Under the pieces are notes generated by a model. The model saw only the letters and a list, made by a program, of their open reading frames with translations. It had not been told where the DNA came from and searched no databases. DNA of 62,499 nucleotides from Actinomadura sp. BRA 177 (GTDB lineage: Bacteria > Actinomycetota > Actinomycetes > Streptosporangiales > Streptosporangiaceae), in the NCBI RefSeq assembly GCF_013372625.1, contig NZ_JABXFD010000102.1:1-62499 (forward strand), given 5' to 3'. Each line of letters begins with the position of its first letter. Positions within the stretch are counted from its first letter, which is position 1. The position numbers were made by a program, and so were the translations under genes. Below, piece by piece: positions 17,496 through 25,994 of this stretch.

Positions 17496-17954
17496 GGCGG
17501 GTCTCCTGTCTCAGGCGGCCGAATGTCAACTTACTCACCGGTCACCTGGCCAATCTAACGGCTGGCGCCGTCGCCGTACACGCCGACCCCCCGGCTTTAT
17601 CGACGGCGAGTCTAATAAGTGCTGACTTACTGACCTGCGCGTAGTCCCGATTCCCCGATGACGGCCGCCCTACCCATTGCTTTGCCCTTGGCGTCAGGCG
17701 CTGGAGCGCCTTCCTTCGGCGGGCAAAGCGGCGATCGCTGCATCGCTCCGGCTCGCCTAGCGGCTCGCTGCGCGATCAGGTTCTCGCAAGCTCGAACCTG
17801 CCTTCGGACGCGATCGCAACGTTGAGGCCGTTGCGCGGCTGGGGTTAAGGACGTCATGGCTGAGGTCGGTGGTGGCTGGGGCCAAAGACGCCATGCCTCA
17901 GGTCGGGGCGTGGCCGAGGTTCCTGCGGCAAGGGCGGACGGTCTCGCTGCGCGG
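17496..17954. other. 459-bp intergenic stretch with operator-like dyads
   Basis: No convincing gene. The left third holds the thiolase promoter region with two ACTTACTNACC copies (17529-17539 and 17625-17635). The right part, 17640-17940, contains short inverted repeats (for example GGCGCTGGAGCGCC and CAGGTT...AACCTG) and near-repeats of a GGTCGG/GACG(T/C)CAT type, but no SD-led frame with family likeness. It could be a decayed gene or hold an sRNA. Confidence 0.5.
17614..17631. promoter_or_regulatory. TetR-type operator candidate for the thiolase gene
   Basis: AATAAGT-GCTG-ACTTACT is an inverted repeat with 6 of 7 matching arm positions. The ACTTACT arm recurs with the same flank at 17529. 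Such short spaced dyads are typical of TetR/FadR-like fatty acid regulators, but no regulator gene is adjacent. Confidence 0.45.
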
Positions 17955-19019
17955 TCAGGCGCTGGTTTCGGTTGCGGGGCGGCGGGTGCGGCGGGTCCGC
18001 AGGCGGGTGGGGGTGATTGCGGTGATTGCTGCGAGGCCGGTGGACAGGGGACGTCCCAGGGCTTGGCGCCAGGGGTGTTGCAGGGGGTAGCGCAGGGTGG
18101 CCCAGCGGCCTCGGGGGCCGCGTTCGGTGCCGGCCACGGAGGCGCCGCTGACCTCGGTGCCGGCGCGTTCGGCGGCCTCGGCGGCGGCGCGGGAGACGGG
18201 GCGGGCGGTTTCGGTGGGGAGGTCGGGTTCCAGGCCCAGTGCGGCCGCCATGGACGGGAGGACGGCGGTGGCCGCGGCGGCGTAGCCGCGGGCGGACGGG
18301 TGGTAGCGGTCCTCGCTGAACATCGACAGCGGGTCGGCGGCGAACTCGCGGCCGAGCAGGTCGCCGAGGGAGACCGAGCGGGCGCCGTGCTCGACGACGG
18401 CGATCATCTGGGCGGCGGCGAGCTGGCGGCAGGCGCGCCGCGCGAACCAGCGCAGCGGCTGCATCAGCGGCTTCACCGAGCCGAGGTCGGGGCAGGTGCC
18501 GACGACCACCTCGCCGCCCGCGGCGCGCAGCCGGCCGACCGCGTCCGCGAGGTGCCGGACGGACTCGGCGGGGGAGACCCGGCCGGTCACGTCGTTCGCG
18601 CCGATCATGATGACGGCGATGTCGGGACGCGTCTGCAGCGCGTGCTCGACCTGTTCGCCGAGGGCCTGCGAGCGGGAACCGGAGCGGGCCACGTTCGTCA
18701 GCCGGATGGGACGTCCGGCGGTCTCGGCGAGCCCGGTGGCGAGGCGGGCGGCGGGCGTCTCCTCCGGCGTGTGCACGCCGAGGCCGGCCGCGGTCGAGTC
18801 GCCGAGCATGACCAGCGACAGCGGCGCGCCGCCGAACCGCTCGCCGTAGAGGCCGTCGGCCACGGGCGGGTCGCCGTAGGGCGTCGCCTGGATGATCCTG
18901 CGGGCGAGCCGCGCCTCCACGACGATGAGGCCGAAGGTGACGCCGCCGATCGCGGTGATGCCGCCGCCCCCGTAGGCGGCGGCGGCCGCGATCCGGCGCG
19001 CGGTAAATGCTCTCAACAT
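17955..19019 (-). CDS. SGNH/GDSL hydrolase family protein
   Basis: A 354-residue protein with an N-terminal membrane anchor or signal (RIAAAAAYGGGGITAIGGVTFGLIVV). A SGNH esterase domain follows: block I LVMLGDSTAAGLGVH with the Ser nucleophile, block III IMIGANDVTG, and the Asp-His pair in SEDRYHPSARGYA. A basic Arg/Thr-rich C-terminus after residue 300 is unusual and of unknown role. Likely a secreted or membrane-tethered esterase/lipase acting on lipid or acylated polysaccharide. Divergent from the cystathionine beta-synthase gene, with 183 bp between starts; GATAAT at 19039-19044 (minus) may be its -10. Confidence 0.9.
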   Translation of the reverse strand: MLRAFTARRIAAAAAYGGGGITAIGGVTFGLIVVEARLARRIIQATPYGDPPVADGLYGERFGGAPLSLVMLGDSTAAGLGVHTPEETPAARLATGLAETAGRPIRLTNVARSGSRSQALGEQVEHALQTRPDIAVIMIGANDVTGRVSPAESVRHLADAVGRLRAAGGEVVVGTCPDLGSVKPLMQPLRWFARRACRQLAAAQMIAVVEHGARSVSLGDLLGREFAADPLSMFSEDRYHPSARGYAAAATAVLPSMAAALGLEPDLPTETARPVSRAAAEAAERAGTEVSGASVAGTERGPRGRWATLRYPLQHPWRQALGRPLSTGLAAITAITPTRLRTRRTRRPATETSA

Positions 19020-19202
19020 GCTGTGCTGACCCTCCGTGATTATCTTTCTACCCGCGCGAAGGTGCTTTGATGCCTGGCCGGTCGTTGTCGGCTAACGTCG
19101 GAAACGGGAAACCTTCCGGAGCCGCACCCGATCCGCCGCCGTACCGGCGGCCGATCGGGGACGCGATGCTCAGATCAACACTGAACCGACAAGGAAGTCG
19201 CG

Positions 19203-20579
19203 GTGCACGTACACGACTCGCTCGTCGAACTGATGGGCAACACCCCCCTCGTTCGGATGCGCAAGGTGACCGGGGGCCTGCGGCCGCAGGTGCTCGCCAA
19301 GGTGGAGTACTTCAACCCCGGCGGGTCGGTGAAGGACCGGATCGCGGTCCGCATGATCGACGCGGCGGAGCAGTCCGGCGCGCTGCGGCCGGGCGGCACG
19401 ATCGTCGAGCCGACGTCCGGCAACACCGGGGTGGGGCTCGCGATCGTCGCGCAGGAGCGCGGCTACCGCTGCGTCTTCGTCTGCCCCGACAAGGTCGGCA
19501 AGGACAAGATCGACGTGCTGCGCGCGTACGGCGCCGAGGTCGTCGTCTGCCCGACGGCGGTCAACCCCGAGCACCCCGACTCCTACTACTCGGTGTCGGA
19601 CCGGCTCGCCGCCGAGATCCCCGGCGCGTGGAAGCCGAACCAGTACACCAACCCGCAGAACCCGCGGTCGCACTACGAGACGACCGGCCCGGAGCTGTGG
19701 GAGCAGACCGAGGGCCGCATCACGCACTTCGTCGCGGGCATCGGCACCGGCGGCACCATCAGCGGCACCGGCCGGTACCTCAAGGAGGTGTCCGGCGGAC
19801 GGGTGCGGATCATCGGCGCCGACCCGGAGGGCTCGGTGTACTCGGGCGGCTCGGGGCGTCCCTACCTGACCGAGGGCGTCGGCGAGGACATCTGGCCCGA
19901 GACCTACGACCGGGAGATCTGCGACGACGTCGTCGCGGTGTCCGACAAGGACTCCTTCACCATGACGCGGCGGCTCGCCCGCGAGGAGGCGCTGCTCGTC
20001 GGCGGGTCCTGCGGGATGGCCGTGGTCGCCGCGCTGCGCGTCGCGGAGAAGGCCGGCCCGGACGCGGTGATCGTGGTGCTGCTGCCGGACGGCGGCCGCG
20101 GCTACCTCGGCAAGATCTTCAACGACGGCTGGATGGCGGACTACGGCTTCCTCACCCCGCACAGCGAGGAGGCGCGGGTCGGCGAGGTGCTCACCCGCAA
20201 GGGCGGCACGCTGCCGGAGTTCGTGCACGTCCACCCGCACGAGACCGTGCAGACCGCGATCGCGATCATGCGCGAGTACGAGGTGTCGCAGGTCCCGGTG
20301 ATGAAGGAGGAGCCGCCGGTCATGGCGGCCGAGGTGGTCGGCTCGGTCGGTGAGACGGACCTGCTGGACGTCATGGTGAAGGGCGAGGCCAAGATGTCCG
20401 AGCCGGTCGAGCTGCACATGTCGCCGCCGCTGCCGACGCTCGGCTACGGCGAGCCGGTGTCCAAGGCCGTCGGCGTGCTGGAGAAGTCCGGCGCGGCGGT
20501 CGTCCTCGTGGACGGCAAGCCCAAGGGCCTCGTCACCCGCCAGGACCTCCTGTCCTTCCTGGCCGCGTCCACCGGCTGA
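19203..20579 (+). CDS. cbs: Cystathionine beta-synthase
   Basis: A 458-residue PLP enzyme joining serine and homocysteine in reverse transsulfuration. The PLP Lys44 is in NPGGSVKDRIAVRM, the phosphate loop is in GTGGTISGTGRYL, and EPTSGNTGVGLA binds substrate. After residue 330 come two CBS motifs (TLPEFVHVHPHETVQTAIAIM and PVELHMSPPLPTLGYGEPVS) forming a regulatory Bateman pair. This distinguishes it from plain cysteine synthase. GTG start with AAGGAAG upstream. It ends in a strong bidirectional-looking terminator. The gamma-synthase partner is 2.4 kb on. Confidence 0.95.
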   Translation: MHVHDSLVELMGNTPLVRMRKVTGGLRPQVLAKVEYFNPGGSVKDRIAVRMIDAAEQSGALRPGGTIVEPTSGNTGVGLAIVAQERGYRCVFVCPDKVGKDKIDVLRAYGAEVVVCPTAVNPEHPDSYYSVSDRLAAEIPGAWKPNQYTNPQNPRSHYETTGPELWEQTEGRITHFVAGIGTGGTISGTGRYLKEVSGGRVRIIGADPEGSVYSGGSGRPYLTEGVGEDIWPETYDREICDDVVAVSDKDSFTMTRRLAREEALLVGGSCGMAVVAALRVAEKAGPDAVIVVLLPDGGRGYLGKIFNDGWMADYGFLTPHSEEARVGEVLTRKGGTLPEFVHVHPHETVQTAIAIMREYEVSQVPVMKEEPPVMAAEVVGSVGETDLLDVMVKGEAKMSEPVELHMSPPLPTLGYGEPVSKAVGVLEKSGAAVVLVDGKPKGLVTRQDLLSFLAASTG

Positions 20580-20590
20580 CCGGCAACGCA

Positions 20591-20634
20591 CGGAGCGCCC
20601 GGAGATCTCGGTGATCTCCGGGCGCTCCGCTTTT
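20591..20634 (+). terminator. Rho-independent terminator after cbs
   Basis: A perfect 17-bp stem (20591-20607 with 20613-20629), loop TCGGT, followed by CTTTT at 20630-20634. It is one of the clearest intrinsic terminators in the window. Confidence 0.9.
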
Positions 20635-20641
20635 GCGGTGC

Positions 20642-20694
20642 CGGGTTGCGGAGCCGGCCGGTGGGCGGCGTTTCGGGCCGGGCTCCGCAACCCG
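20642..20694 (-). terminator. Terminator for the MMPL gene
   Basis: CGGGTTGCGGAGCC at 20642-20655 pairs exactly with 20681-20694 over a 25-nt loop. It sits 16 bp past the stop of the leftward MMPL gene. There is no U-run. Confidence 0.6.
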
Positions 20695-20710
20695 ACGTTC
20701 TAGGGGGCTC

Positions 20711-22873
20711 CTACTGGCGGAACCCGGACGGGACGTAGTCCTCGCGCGTGTCGGCGGGGCCGACCGGCGCCTTCTTCGGCTCGTCGCCGTGCCCCGGCCA
20801 CCAGGCCTTGTGGCCCAGCATCGCGGTGATGCCCGGAACGAGGAACATCGACATGACGAAGGCCGACAGCGCGATGCCGATCGCGACGGAGAAGCCCATC
20901 TGCTGGAGCATCGACACCGGCGCGAGCATCATCACCGAGAACGTGCCGGCCAGGATGAGGCCCGCCGCGGCGACCGTCGGGCCGCCGTGGTGGACGGCCA
21001 GGGCGGCGGCCTCCCGCGGGCTGTGCCCCTCCTTGGCCTCCTCGCGCAGCCGCGCCGTCATCAGGATGTTGTAGTCGGTCCCGATGGCCAGCACGAACAG
21101 GTAGAGGATGATCGGCAACTGGAAGGTGACGCCGGCTTCGCCCATGCCGTCCTGGAAGACGTACACCGCGGAGCCGAGCGTCGCGGCGAAGCCCAGCAGG
21201 ACGGCCACCACCAGGTAGAGCGGGGCGACGACCGAGCGCAGCAGCAGGGCCAGGATCAGCGCGATCAGCACCGCCGCCACCGGCAGGATCACCGACAGGT
21301 CGCGGTTGTTGACGGCGTTGATGTCGGCGAAGATCGCCGTCGCGCCGCCGACGTAGGCGCGGGTGCCCTCCGGCGCCGCCTTGTGCACGGCCGGCGTCAG
21401 CTCGTCCTTGACCAGGCTGATCGCCTCGTTGGACGCGGGGTTCTCCTTCAGGATCAGGTCGACCCGGGCCACCGACTTGTCCTGGCCGGGGACGGGCTGC
21501 TGCACCGCGCCGACGCCGGGCGCGGTCTTGGCCGCCTGGCTGAAGGACGCGAGCTGCTGCTCGGTGACCGGCTGCCCGCCGTCGGACTTGATGTACACCT
21601 GCACCGGGGTGGTCAGGCCGGGCGGGAAGCCCTTCTCCATGTCCTTGGTCGCCTGCGCGGACTCGGTGTCCTGCGGGAAGCCGGCGGCGAAGTCGTAGTC
21701 GGCCTTGAACCCGAGCGCGCCGAGCGCGAGGACGACCAGCACGAGGCCGGACGCGGCGGCGGCGACCGCCGGGCGCTTGCCGACGCCCCGGCCGATGGCC
21801 TGGGAGATCGAGCCCTTCGGCTGCTTCTTCCACGCCTTGGACGGCCAGAACACGGCGGTGCCGAGCAGCGACACGAGCGCGGGCATCAGCGTCAGCGAGG
21901 TGATGCCCATCACGATGACGGCGATGGCGAGGGACGGGCCCCAGGCGCTGAACACGCCGAACGTCGCGAGCAGCAGCACCAGGAACGTGACGGCGATGGC
22001 GGCGGCGGCCGAGGAGATGACCTCGCCGACCCGCTCCACCGCGGTGATCATCGCGGTCTTCTTGTCGTCGCCGGCCCGCAGCCGCTCCCGGAACCGGAAC
22101 ATCAGGAACAGGTAGTAGTCCGCGCCGATGCCGAAGAGCACGATCAGGATGATGGTGCTGAGACTGTCGTCGCCGGAGAAGCCGAAGATCTTCGAGGCGA
22201 CGCCGATCAGGCCCATCGAGACCTGCATCGTCACCGTGATCACGACGATCGGCAGCACCGCCGCCAGCGGGGCCCGGAAGATCAGCAGGATCAGGCCGAT
22301 GATCAGCACGAAGGTGGCGATGCCGACGATCTCGAAGGACTGGTTGAAGGAGTCCTCGTTGTCGACGAAGCTCGCCACGTCACCGCCGACCTTGGCCTCC
22401 AGGCCGCTGCCCTTGAGCAGCGCCGGCAGGTCCTTGCGGATCTCCTTGACCGCGTCGCCCTGCTTCTCGCTGTCGGCCATCGAGGTGCCCTGCATCGGCA
22501 CCATGATCACCTGGACGGCCTTGTTCGGCGCCACGGCCTGCGGGCCGGTCGCGAAGTTCAGCACCGACGGCGGCTTGTCGGCGTTCAGCGACTTGGCGGC
22601 CTCGGTCACCTTCGCGGTGTCCTGCGCCGTCAGCGGCTGCCCGTCGGACCGCTTCACGACGATCAGCGAGGAGGTGTCCTCCTGCTGCGGATACGCCTTC
22701 TCGGCGATCTGCATCGCCTGGACCGACTCGTACTTCGAGGGCAGGAAGTCGCCCTGGTCGGACTCGGTGGTGAGCTTGGGGGAGAAGGCGATGATCACGA
22801 CTGCCGCGACGAGCCAGGCGACGATCGTCCACCACGGATGTCTCACGACGAAGCGCGCGAGCCGAGCGAACAT
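20711..22873 (-). CDS. MMPL family RND transporter
   Basis: A 720-residue inner-membrane exporter of the RND superfamily. Eleven to twelve TM segments are arranged as 1+5 and 1+5, with two large periplasmic loops (residues about 35-165 and 390-520). Family motifs are FGIGADYYLFLMFRFRERL and the repeated LAIGTDYNILMTARLREEA, holding the Asp-Tyr pairs of the proton relay. Actinobacterial members export lipids, siderophores or antibiotics; the substrate here is unknown. A palindrome at 22903-22922 just before the ATG suggests control by a TetR-type repressor not encoded nearby. It separates the two cystathionine genes, pointing away from both. Confidence 0.93.
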   Translation of the reverse strand: MFARLARFVVRHPWWTIVAWLVAAVVIIAFSPKLTTESDQGDFLPSKYESVQAMQIAEKAYPQQEDTSSLIVVKRSDGQPLTAQDTAKVTEAAKSLNADKPPSVLNFATGPQAVAPNKAVQVIMVPMQGTSMADSEKQGDAVKEIRKDLPALLKGSGLEAKVGGDVASFVDNEDSFNQSFEIVGIATFVLIIGLILLIFRAPLAAVLPIVVITVTMQVSMGLIGVASKIFGFSGDDSLSTIILIVLFGIGADYYLFLMFRFRERLRAGDDKKTAMITAVERVGEVISSAAAAIAVTFLVLLLATFGVFSAWGPSLAIAVIVMGITSLTLMPALVSLLGTAVFWPSKAWKKQPKGSISQAIGRGVGKRPAVAAAASGLVLVVLALGALGFKADYDFAAGFPQDTESAQATKDMEKGFPPGLTTPVQVYIKSDGGQPVTEQQLASFSQAAKTAPGVGAVQQPVPGQDKSVARVDLILKENPASNEAISLVKDELTPAVHKAAPEGTRAYVGGATAIFADINAVNNRDLSVILPVAAVLIALILALLLRSVVAPLYLVVAVLLGFAATLGSAVYVFQDGMGEAGVTFQLPIILYLFVLAIGTDYNILMTARLREEAKEGHSPREAAALAVHHGGPTVAAAGLILAGTFSVMMLAPVSMLQQMGFSVAIGIALSAFVMSMFLVPGITAMLGHKAWWPGHGDEPKKAPVGPADTREDYVPSGFRQ

Positions 22874-22902
22874 GGGGCTTCCTTAATCAAGGTCGTTGGG
22901 AT

Positions 22903-22922
22903 ACCTCTAAAACGGTAGAGAT
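22903..22922. promoter_or_regulatory. Operator candidate upstream of the MMPL gene
   Basis: ACCTCTA-AAACGG-TAGAGAT, with 6 of 7 arm positions symmetrical, lies 30-50 bp before the MMPL start. The form fits a TetR- or MarR-type repressor site. Confidence 0.55.
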
Positions 22923-23013
22923 CGCGCGGGCCCTTGGGGTCACCCTGAGCGCCGAAATGAAGGCTGATACCTCCGGGGGAGCACCTCCTCCTCTAGGAGG
23001 GGCGAGCGCTGGA

Positions 23014-23019
23014 TAGCCT
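23014..23019 (+). promoter_or_regulatory. -10 element, likely leaderless gamma-synthase mRNA
   Basis: TAGCCT ends 7 bp before the ATG at 23027, which places the transcription start on or next to the A of the ATG. No ribosome site fits. A hairpin CTCCTC...GAGGGG lies just upstream. Confidence 0.5.
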
Positions 23020-23026
23020 CGTACCC

Positions 23027-24175
23027 ATGGACAACGAGGTTCAGCACGGGTTCGAGACCCTGGCCATCCACGCCGGGCAGGAGGCCGACCCCGCGACCGG
23101 CGCGGTGGTCACGCCGATCTACCAGGTCTCCACCTATAAGCAGGACGGTATCGGCGGCCTGCGCGGCGGCTATGAGTACTCCCGGTCGGCCAACCCGACC
23201 CGTACCGCGCTGGAAGTATGCCTGGCCGAGATAGAGAGCGGCGTGCGCGGGCTGGCGTTCGCGTCCGGGCTCGCCGCCGAGGACGCGCTGCTGCGCGCGG
23301 TCTGCAAGCCCGGCGATCACGTGATCATCCCGAACGACGCCTACGGCGGCACCTACCGGCTGTTCGCGAAGGTCGCCGAACCGTGGGGAGTCACGTTCGA
23401 TCCGGTGCCGCTCGGCGACATCGCCGCCGTGCGGGCCGCGGTCCGCCCCGAAACGAAGATCATCTGGGTGGAGACGCCGACGAACCCGCTGCTCGGCATC
23501 GCCGACATCGCCGCGCTCGCGGCGGTCGCGCACGACGCGGGCGCACTGCTCGCCGTCGACAACACCTTCGCCTCGCCGTACCTGCAGCGCCCGCTGGAAC
23601 TCGGCGCGGACGCCGTCGTCCACTCGACCACCAAGTACATCGGCGGGCACTCCGACGTCGTTGGCGGCGCGCTCATCGTGTCGGACGCGGAGCTGGGCGA
23701 GCGGCTGGCGTTCCACCAGAACGCGATGGGCGCCGTCGCCGGGCCGTTCGACGCCTGGCTCACGCTGCGCGGCATCAAGACGCTCGGCGTGCGGATGGAC
23801 CGGCACTGCGCGAACGCCGAGCGGATCGTGGAGATGCTGGAGCGGCACCCTGCCGTCCGGGAGGTGCTCTACCCGGGGCTGCCCGGCCACCCCGGCCACG
23901 ACGTCGCCGCCAAGCAGATGAAGGCGTTCGGCGGCATGGTCTCGTTCCGGATGGAGTCGGAGGAGGCCGCCGTCGCCGTCTGCGAGCGGACGAAGCTGTT
24001 CACGCTCGGCGAGTCGCTCGGCGGCGTCGAGTCGCTGATCGAGCACCCGGGCCGGATGACGCACGCGTCGGCCGCCGGATCGCCGCTGGAGGTGCCCGGT
24101 GACCTGGTGCGACTGTCCGTCGGCATCGAGGACGCGACCGACCTGCGGCGCGACCTGGAGCAGGCGCTCAGCTGA
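23027..24175 (+). CDS. metB: Cystathionine gamma-synthase/lyase (Cys/Met PLP family)
   Basis: A 382-residue PLP enzyme. PLP Lys203 is in VVHSTTKYIGGHSDVVGG. Other landmarks are YEYSRSANPTRTALE, FASGLAAEDALLRAVCKPGDHV, DNTFASPYLQRPLELGAD, and the C-terminal SLGGVESLIEHPGRMTHAS with the Glu typical of gamma-synthases and gamma-lyases. It either makes cystathionine from acyl-homoserine and cysteine or splits it to cysteine. With cbs nearby, the lyase direction (reverse transsulfuration) is plausible, as in other actinomycetes. The two cannot be told apart here. The mRNA seems leaderless. Confidence 0.92.
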   Translation: MDNEVQHGFETLAIHAGQEADPATGAVVTPIYQVSTYKQDGIGGLRGGYEYSRSANPTRTALEVCLAEIESGVRGLAFASGLAAEDALLRAVCKPGDHVIIPNDAYGGTYRLFAKVAEPWGVTFDPVPLGDIAAVRAAVRPETKIIWVETPTNPLLGIADIAALAAVAHDAGALLAVDNTFASPYLQRPLELGADAVVHSTTKYIGGHSDVVGGALIVSDAELGERLAFHQNAMGAVAGPFDAWLTLRGIKTLGVRMDRHCANAERIVEMLERHPAVREVLYPGLPGHPGHDVAAKQMKAFGGMVSFRMESEEAAVAVCERTKLFTLGESLGGVESLIEHPGRMTHASAAGSPLEVPGDLVRLSVGIEDATDLRRDLEQALS

Positions 24176-24256
24176 GAACTAGCTGACCATTCCCGCCCCA
24201 ACTTGATCAAAACATCTATACTCAGCGCGCCAGGTTCGTAAAGGAGGGGCCCCAGG

Positions 24257-25408
24257 GTGCGCAAAGTACTGGTGTGTGGGGCGGCGTTCGCCGCGACGTG
24301 TGTCTCCGCCGTGGCGCTCCCGGGAGGAGCGCACGCGAACTCCCCGGCGCCGACACCGTCCGCGACCGTCCCGGCGGTGCCGCCGGCGGACGGTCCCGGA
24401 ACGACCGGGCCGTCCGGCGGGCCGGAGACGCCCGGAACGGAGTCGCCGTCGGCGTCGTCCACGACCCTGCCCGAGAACGGGCAGGGCGCCCCGGACGGCG
24501 AGCCCGACGGCACCGTCACCGCGCAGGCGGTCATGGTCACCCCGGAGCTGCCGAAGTTCCGCACCTACGCCTACGGCAAGGCCGCCGCGCAGAAGATCGA
24601 CGCGTACTGGCGCGACAGCGGGCCCCGGGCCACGCCGCGCCCGGTCGTGCTGATCCTGCACGGCGGCTACTGGCTGCAGGGCGACAAGGGCGGCGGCTGG
24701 AAGTACTTCGCGCGGCGGCTGACCGAGGAGGGGTTCGTCGTCATGTCGGCGAACTACCGGCTCGCGCCGAAGGCGCACTGGCCGGCGCAGCGGGACGACT
24801 CGATGTCCGCGCTCGCCTTCATCAAGAAGCACGCCCGGGTGTGGAACGCCGACGCGTCGCGGGTCGCCGTGATCGGCTCGTCCGCCGGCGGGCAGCTCGC
24901 CACCCAGCTCGGCACGCTCGGCACGGGCACCCGGCAGGTCCGCGGCGTGGTCGCGCTGTCGCCGCCCAACAACCCCTTCCTCGCCTACACCGACGGCGCG
25001 AAGCCCGGCGCCACGCCCAGCCAGCGCAAGCTTCGGCAGGCCGTGGTCGACCTCATGAACTGCGTGCCCGGCGCCCGGACCGAGACCGGCACCGAGGCGG
25101 GCACCGGAACCGGCACCGGAACCGAGACCGGCGACGAGGGCTGCTGGCCGAGGCTGGACGACGCCAGCACCGTCACGCACGTCTCACCGGGGGACGCGCC
25201 GATGCTGTTCATGCACGCCACCGGCGACTTCGTCCCGGTCACCCAGAGCACCGGGCTGGCGGGCGCGCTGCGCGCCGCGGGCGTCGAGGCCACGGTCAAG
25301 ACGGTCGAGGGCCACATGCACGCCGCACAGCTGCTGGAGGACGAGCACACCTACCCGACGATCGTGAGCTGGCTCAAGAAGAACCTCAAGCCGGGATCGA
25401 CCGAGTAG
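24257..25408 (+). CDS. Secreted alpha/beta hydrolase (carboxylesterase-like)
   Basis: A 383-residue exported enzyme. The signal peptide is VRKVLVCGAAFAATCVSAVA with likely cleavage after AHA, then a Pro/Ser/Thr-rich linker to about residue 90. The BD-FAE/esterase domain has oxyanion loop LILHGGYW, nucleophile elbow VIGSSAGGQLA, the acid probably in ATGDFVPV, and His in VEGHMHA. A Thr-Glu-Gly repeat (TETGTEAGTGTGTG, near residue 275) is inserted between strands and looks like slippage expansion. GTG start with AGGAGG upstream. Substrate unknown; carbohydrate or peptide esters are typical. Monocistronic. Confidence 0.9.
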   Translation: MRKVLVCGAAFAATCVSAVALPGGAHANSPAPTPSATVPAVPPADGPGTTGPSGGPETPGTESPSASSTTLPENGQGAPDGEPDGTVTAQAVMVTPELPKFRTYAYGKAAAQKIDAYWRDSGPRATPRPVVLILHGGYWLQGDKGGGWKYFARRLTEEGFVVMSANYRLAPKAHWPAQRDDSMSALAFIKKHARVWNADASRVAVIGSSAGGQLATQLGTLGTGTRQVRGVVALSPPNNPFLAYTDGAKPGATPSQRKLRQAVVDLMNCVPGARTETGTEAGTGTGTGTETGDEGCWPRLDDASTVTHVSPGDAPMLFMHATGDFVPVTQSTGLAGALRAAGVEATVKTVEGHMHAAQLLEDEHTYPTIVSWLKKNLKPGSTE

Positions 25409-25415
25409 CCGCCGC

Positions 25416-25967
25416 TCAGCCGTTCCAGACCATCAGGACCAGGATCACCAGCCAGAGCAGCGCGATGACGCCGGAGAGCGCGGCCAGCCGGCCGCGCTCC
25501 ACCTCCGCCACCCCGCCCGCGGCGGTGGCCTGCTCCGTGGTCTTCTCCTCGGTCTTCTCCGCGGCCTCGGCTTCGCCGTCCGCCGCCTCGCCGGCCTCAC
25601 CGGCGTCCGGGTGGACGGCCACCGCCGCGGGCTTCTCCTCGGCCGCCGCGAGCTCCAGCAGATGCGCGGCCTTCCGCTGGTCGCGCTCGACGATCAGCAG
25701 CAGCGCCAGCGCGACGATGAACAGCGTCATCGACACCGTCAGCCACACCTGCGCGAAGTTCCCCTCGGCCAGGCCCAGCCCGAACAGGAAGATGCCCAGC
25801 GCGCCGAGGCCGTAGACGCGGGTGGTCCAGTTGAGGAAGCGCACCACGGCCACGTTCCGCTTGCGGATGTAGCGGGGCGTGGACATGGTCGCGGCGGTCA
25901 GCGGCCCGAGCGTGAAGATCGCGAAGCCGATGTGCAGGATCAGCAGGATGCGATCGGAAGTCGACAT
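25416..25967 (-). CDS. Integral membrane protein (DUF2269-like)
   Basis: A 183-residue protein with three N-terminal TM segments (LLILHIGFAIFTLGPLTAA, VYGLGALGIFLFGLGLA, LTVSMTLFIVALALLLIV). An acidic, Ala/Glu-rich cytoplasmic linker (EEKPAAVAVHPDAGEAGEAA) is followed by a last TM (LSGVIALLWLVILVLMVW). The first half resembles the DUF2269 group; the linker is unusual. It is the last gene of the AAA-VWA-membrane operon, 27 bp from the VWA gene, and may anchor or accompany that system. Function unknown. Confidence 0.75.
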   Translation of the reverse strand: MSTSDRILLILHIGFAIFTLGPLTAATMSTPRYIRKRNVAVVRFLNWTTRVYGLGALGIFLFGLGLAEGNFAQVWLTVSMTLFIVALALLLIVERDQRKAAHLLELAAAEEKPAAVAVHPDAGEAGEAADGEAEAAEKTEEKTTEQATAAGGVAEVERGRLAALSGVIALLWLVILVLMVWNG

Positions 25968-25994
25968 GCCGCCGACCCTAGCCCCTGTCCGCGG

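Noticed and set aside
17856..19070. Long plus-strand open frame opposite the SGNH hydrolase gene
   Set aside because: It is Gly/Ala/Arg-rich with no domains, a typical antisense shadow in high-GC DNA; the minus strand has clear SGNH motifs.
20633..22918. 761-codon plus-strand frame over the MMPL gene
   Set aside because: Low-complexity His/Arg/Asp sequence with no motif. The minus strand encodes a full RND transporter.
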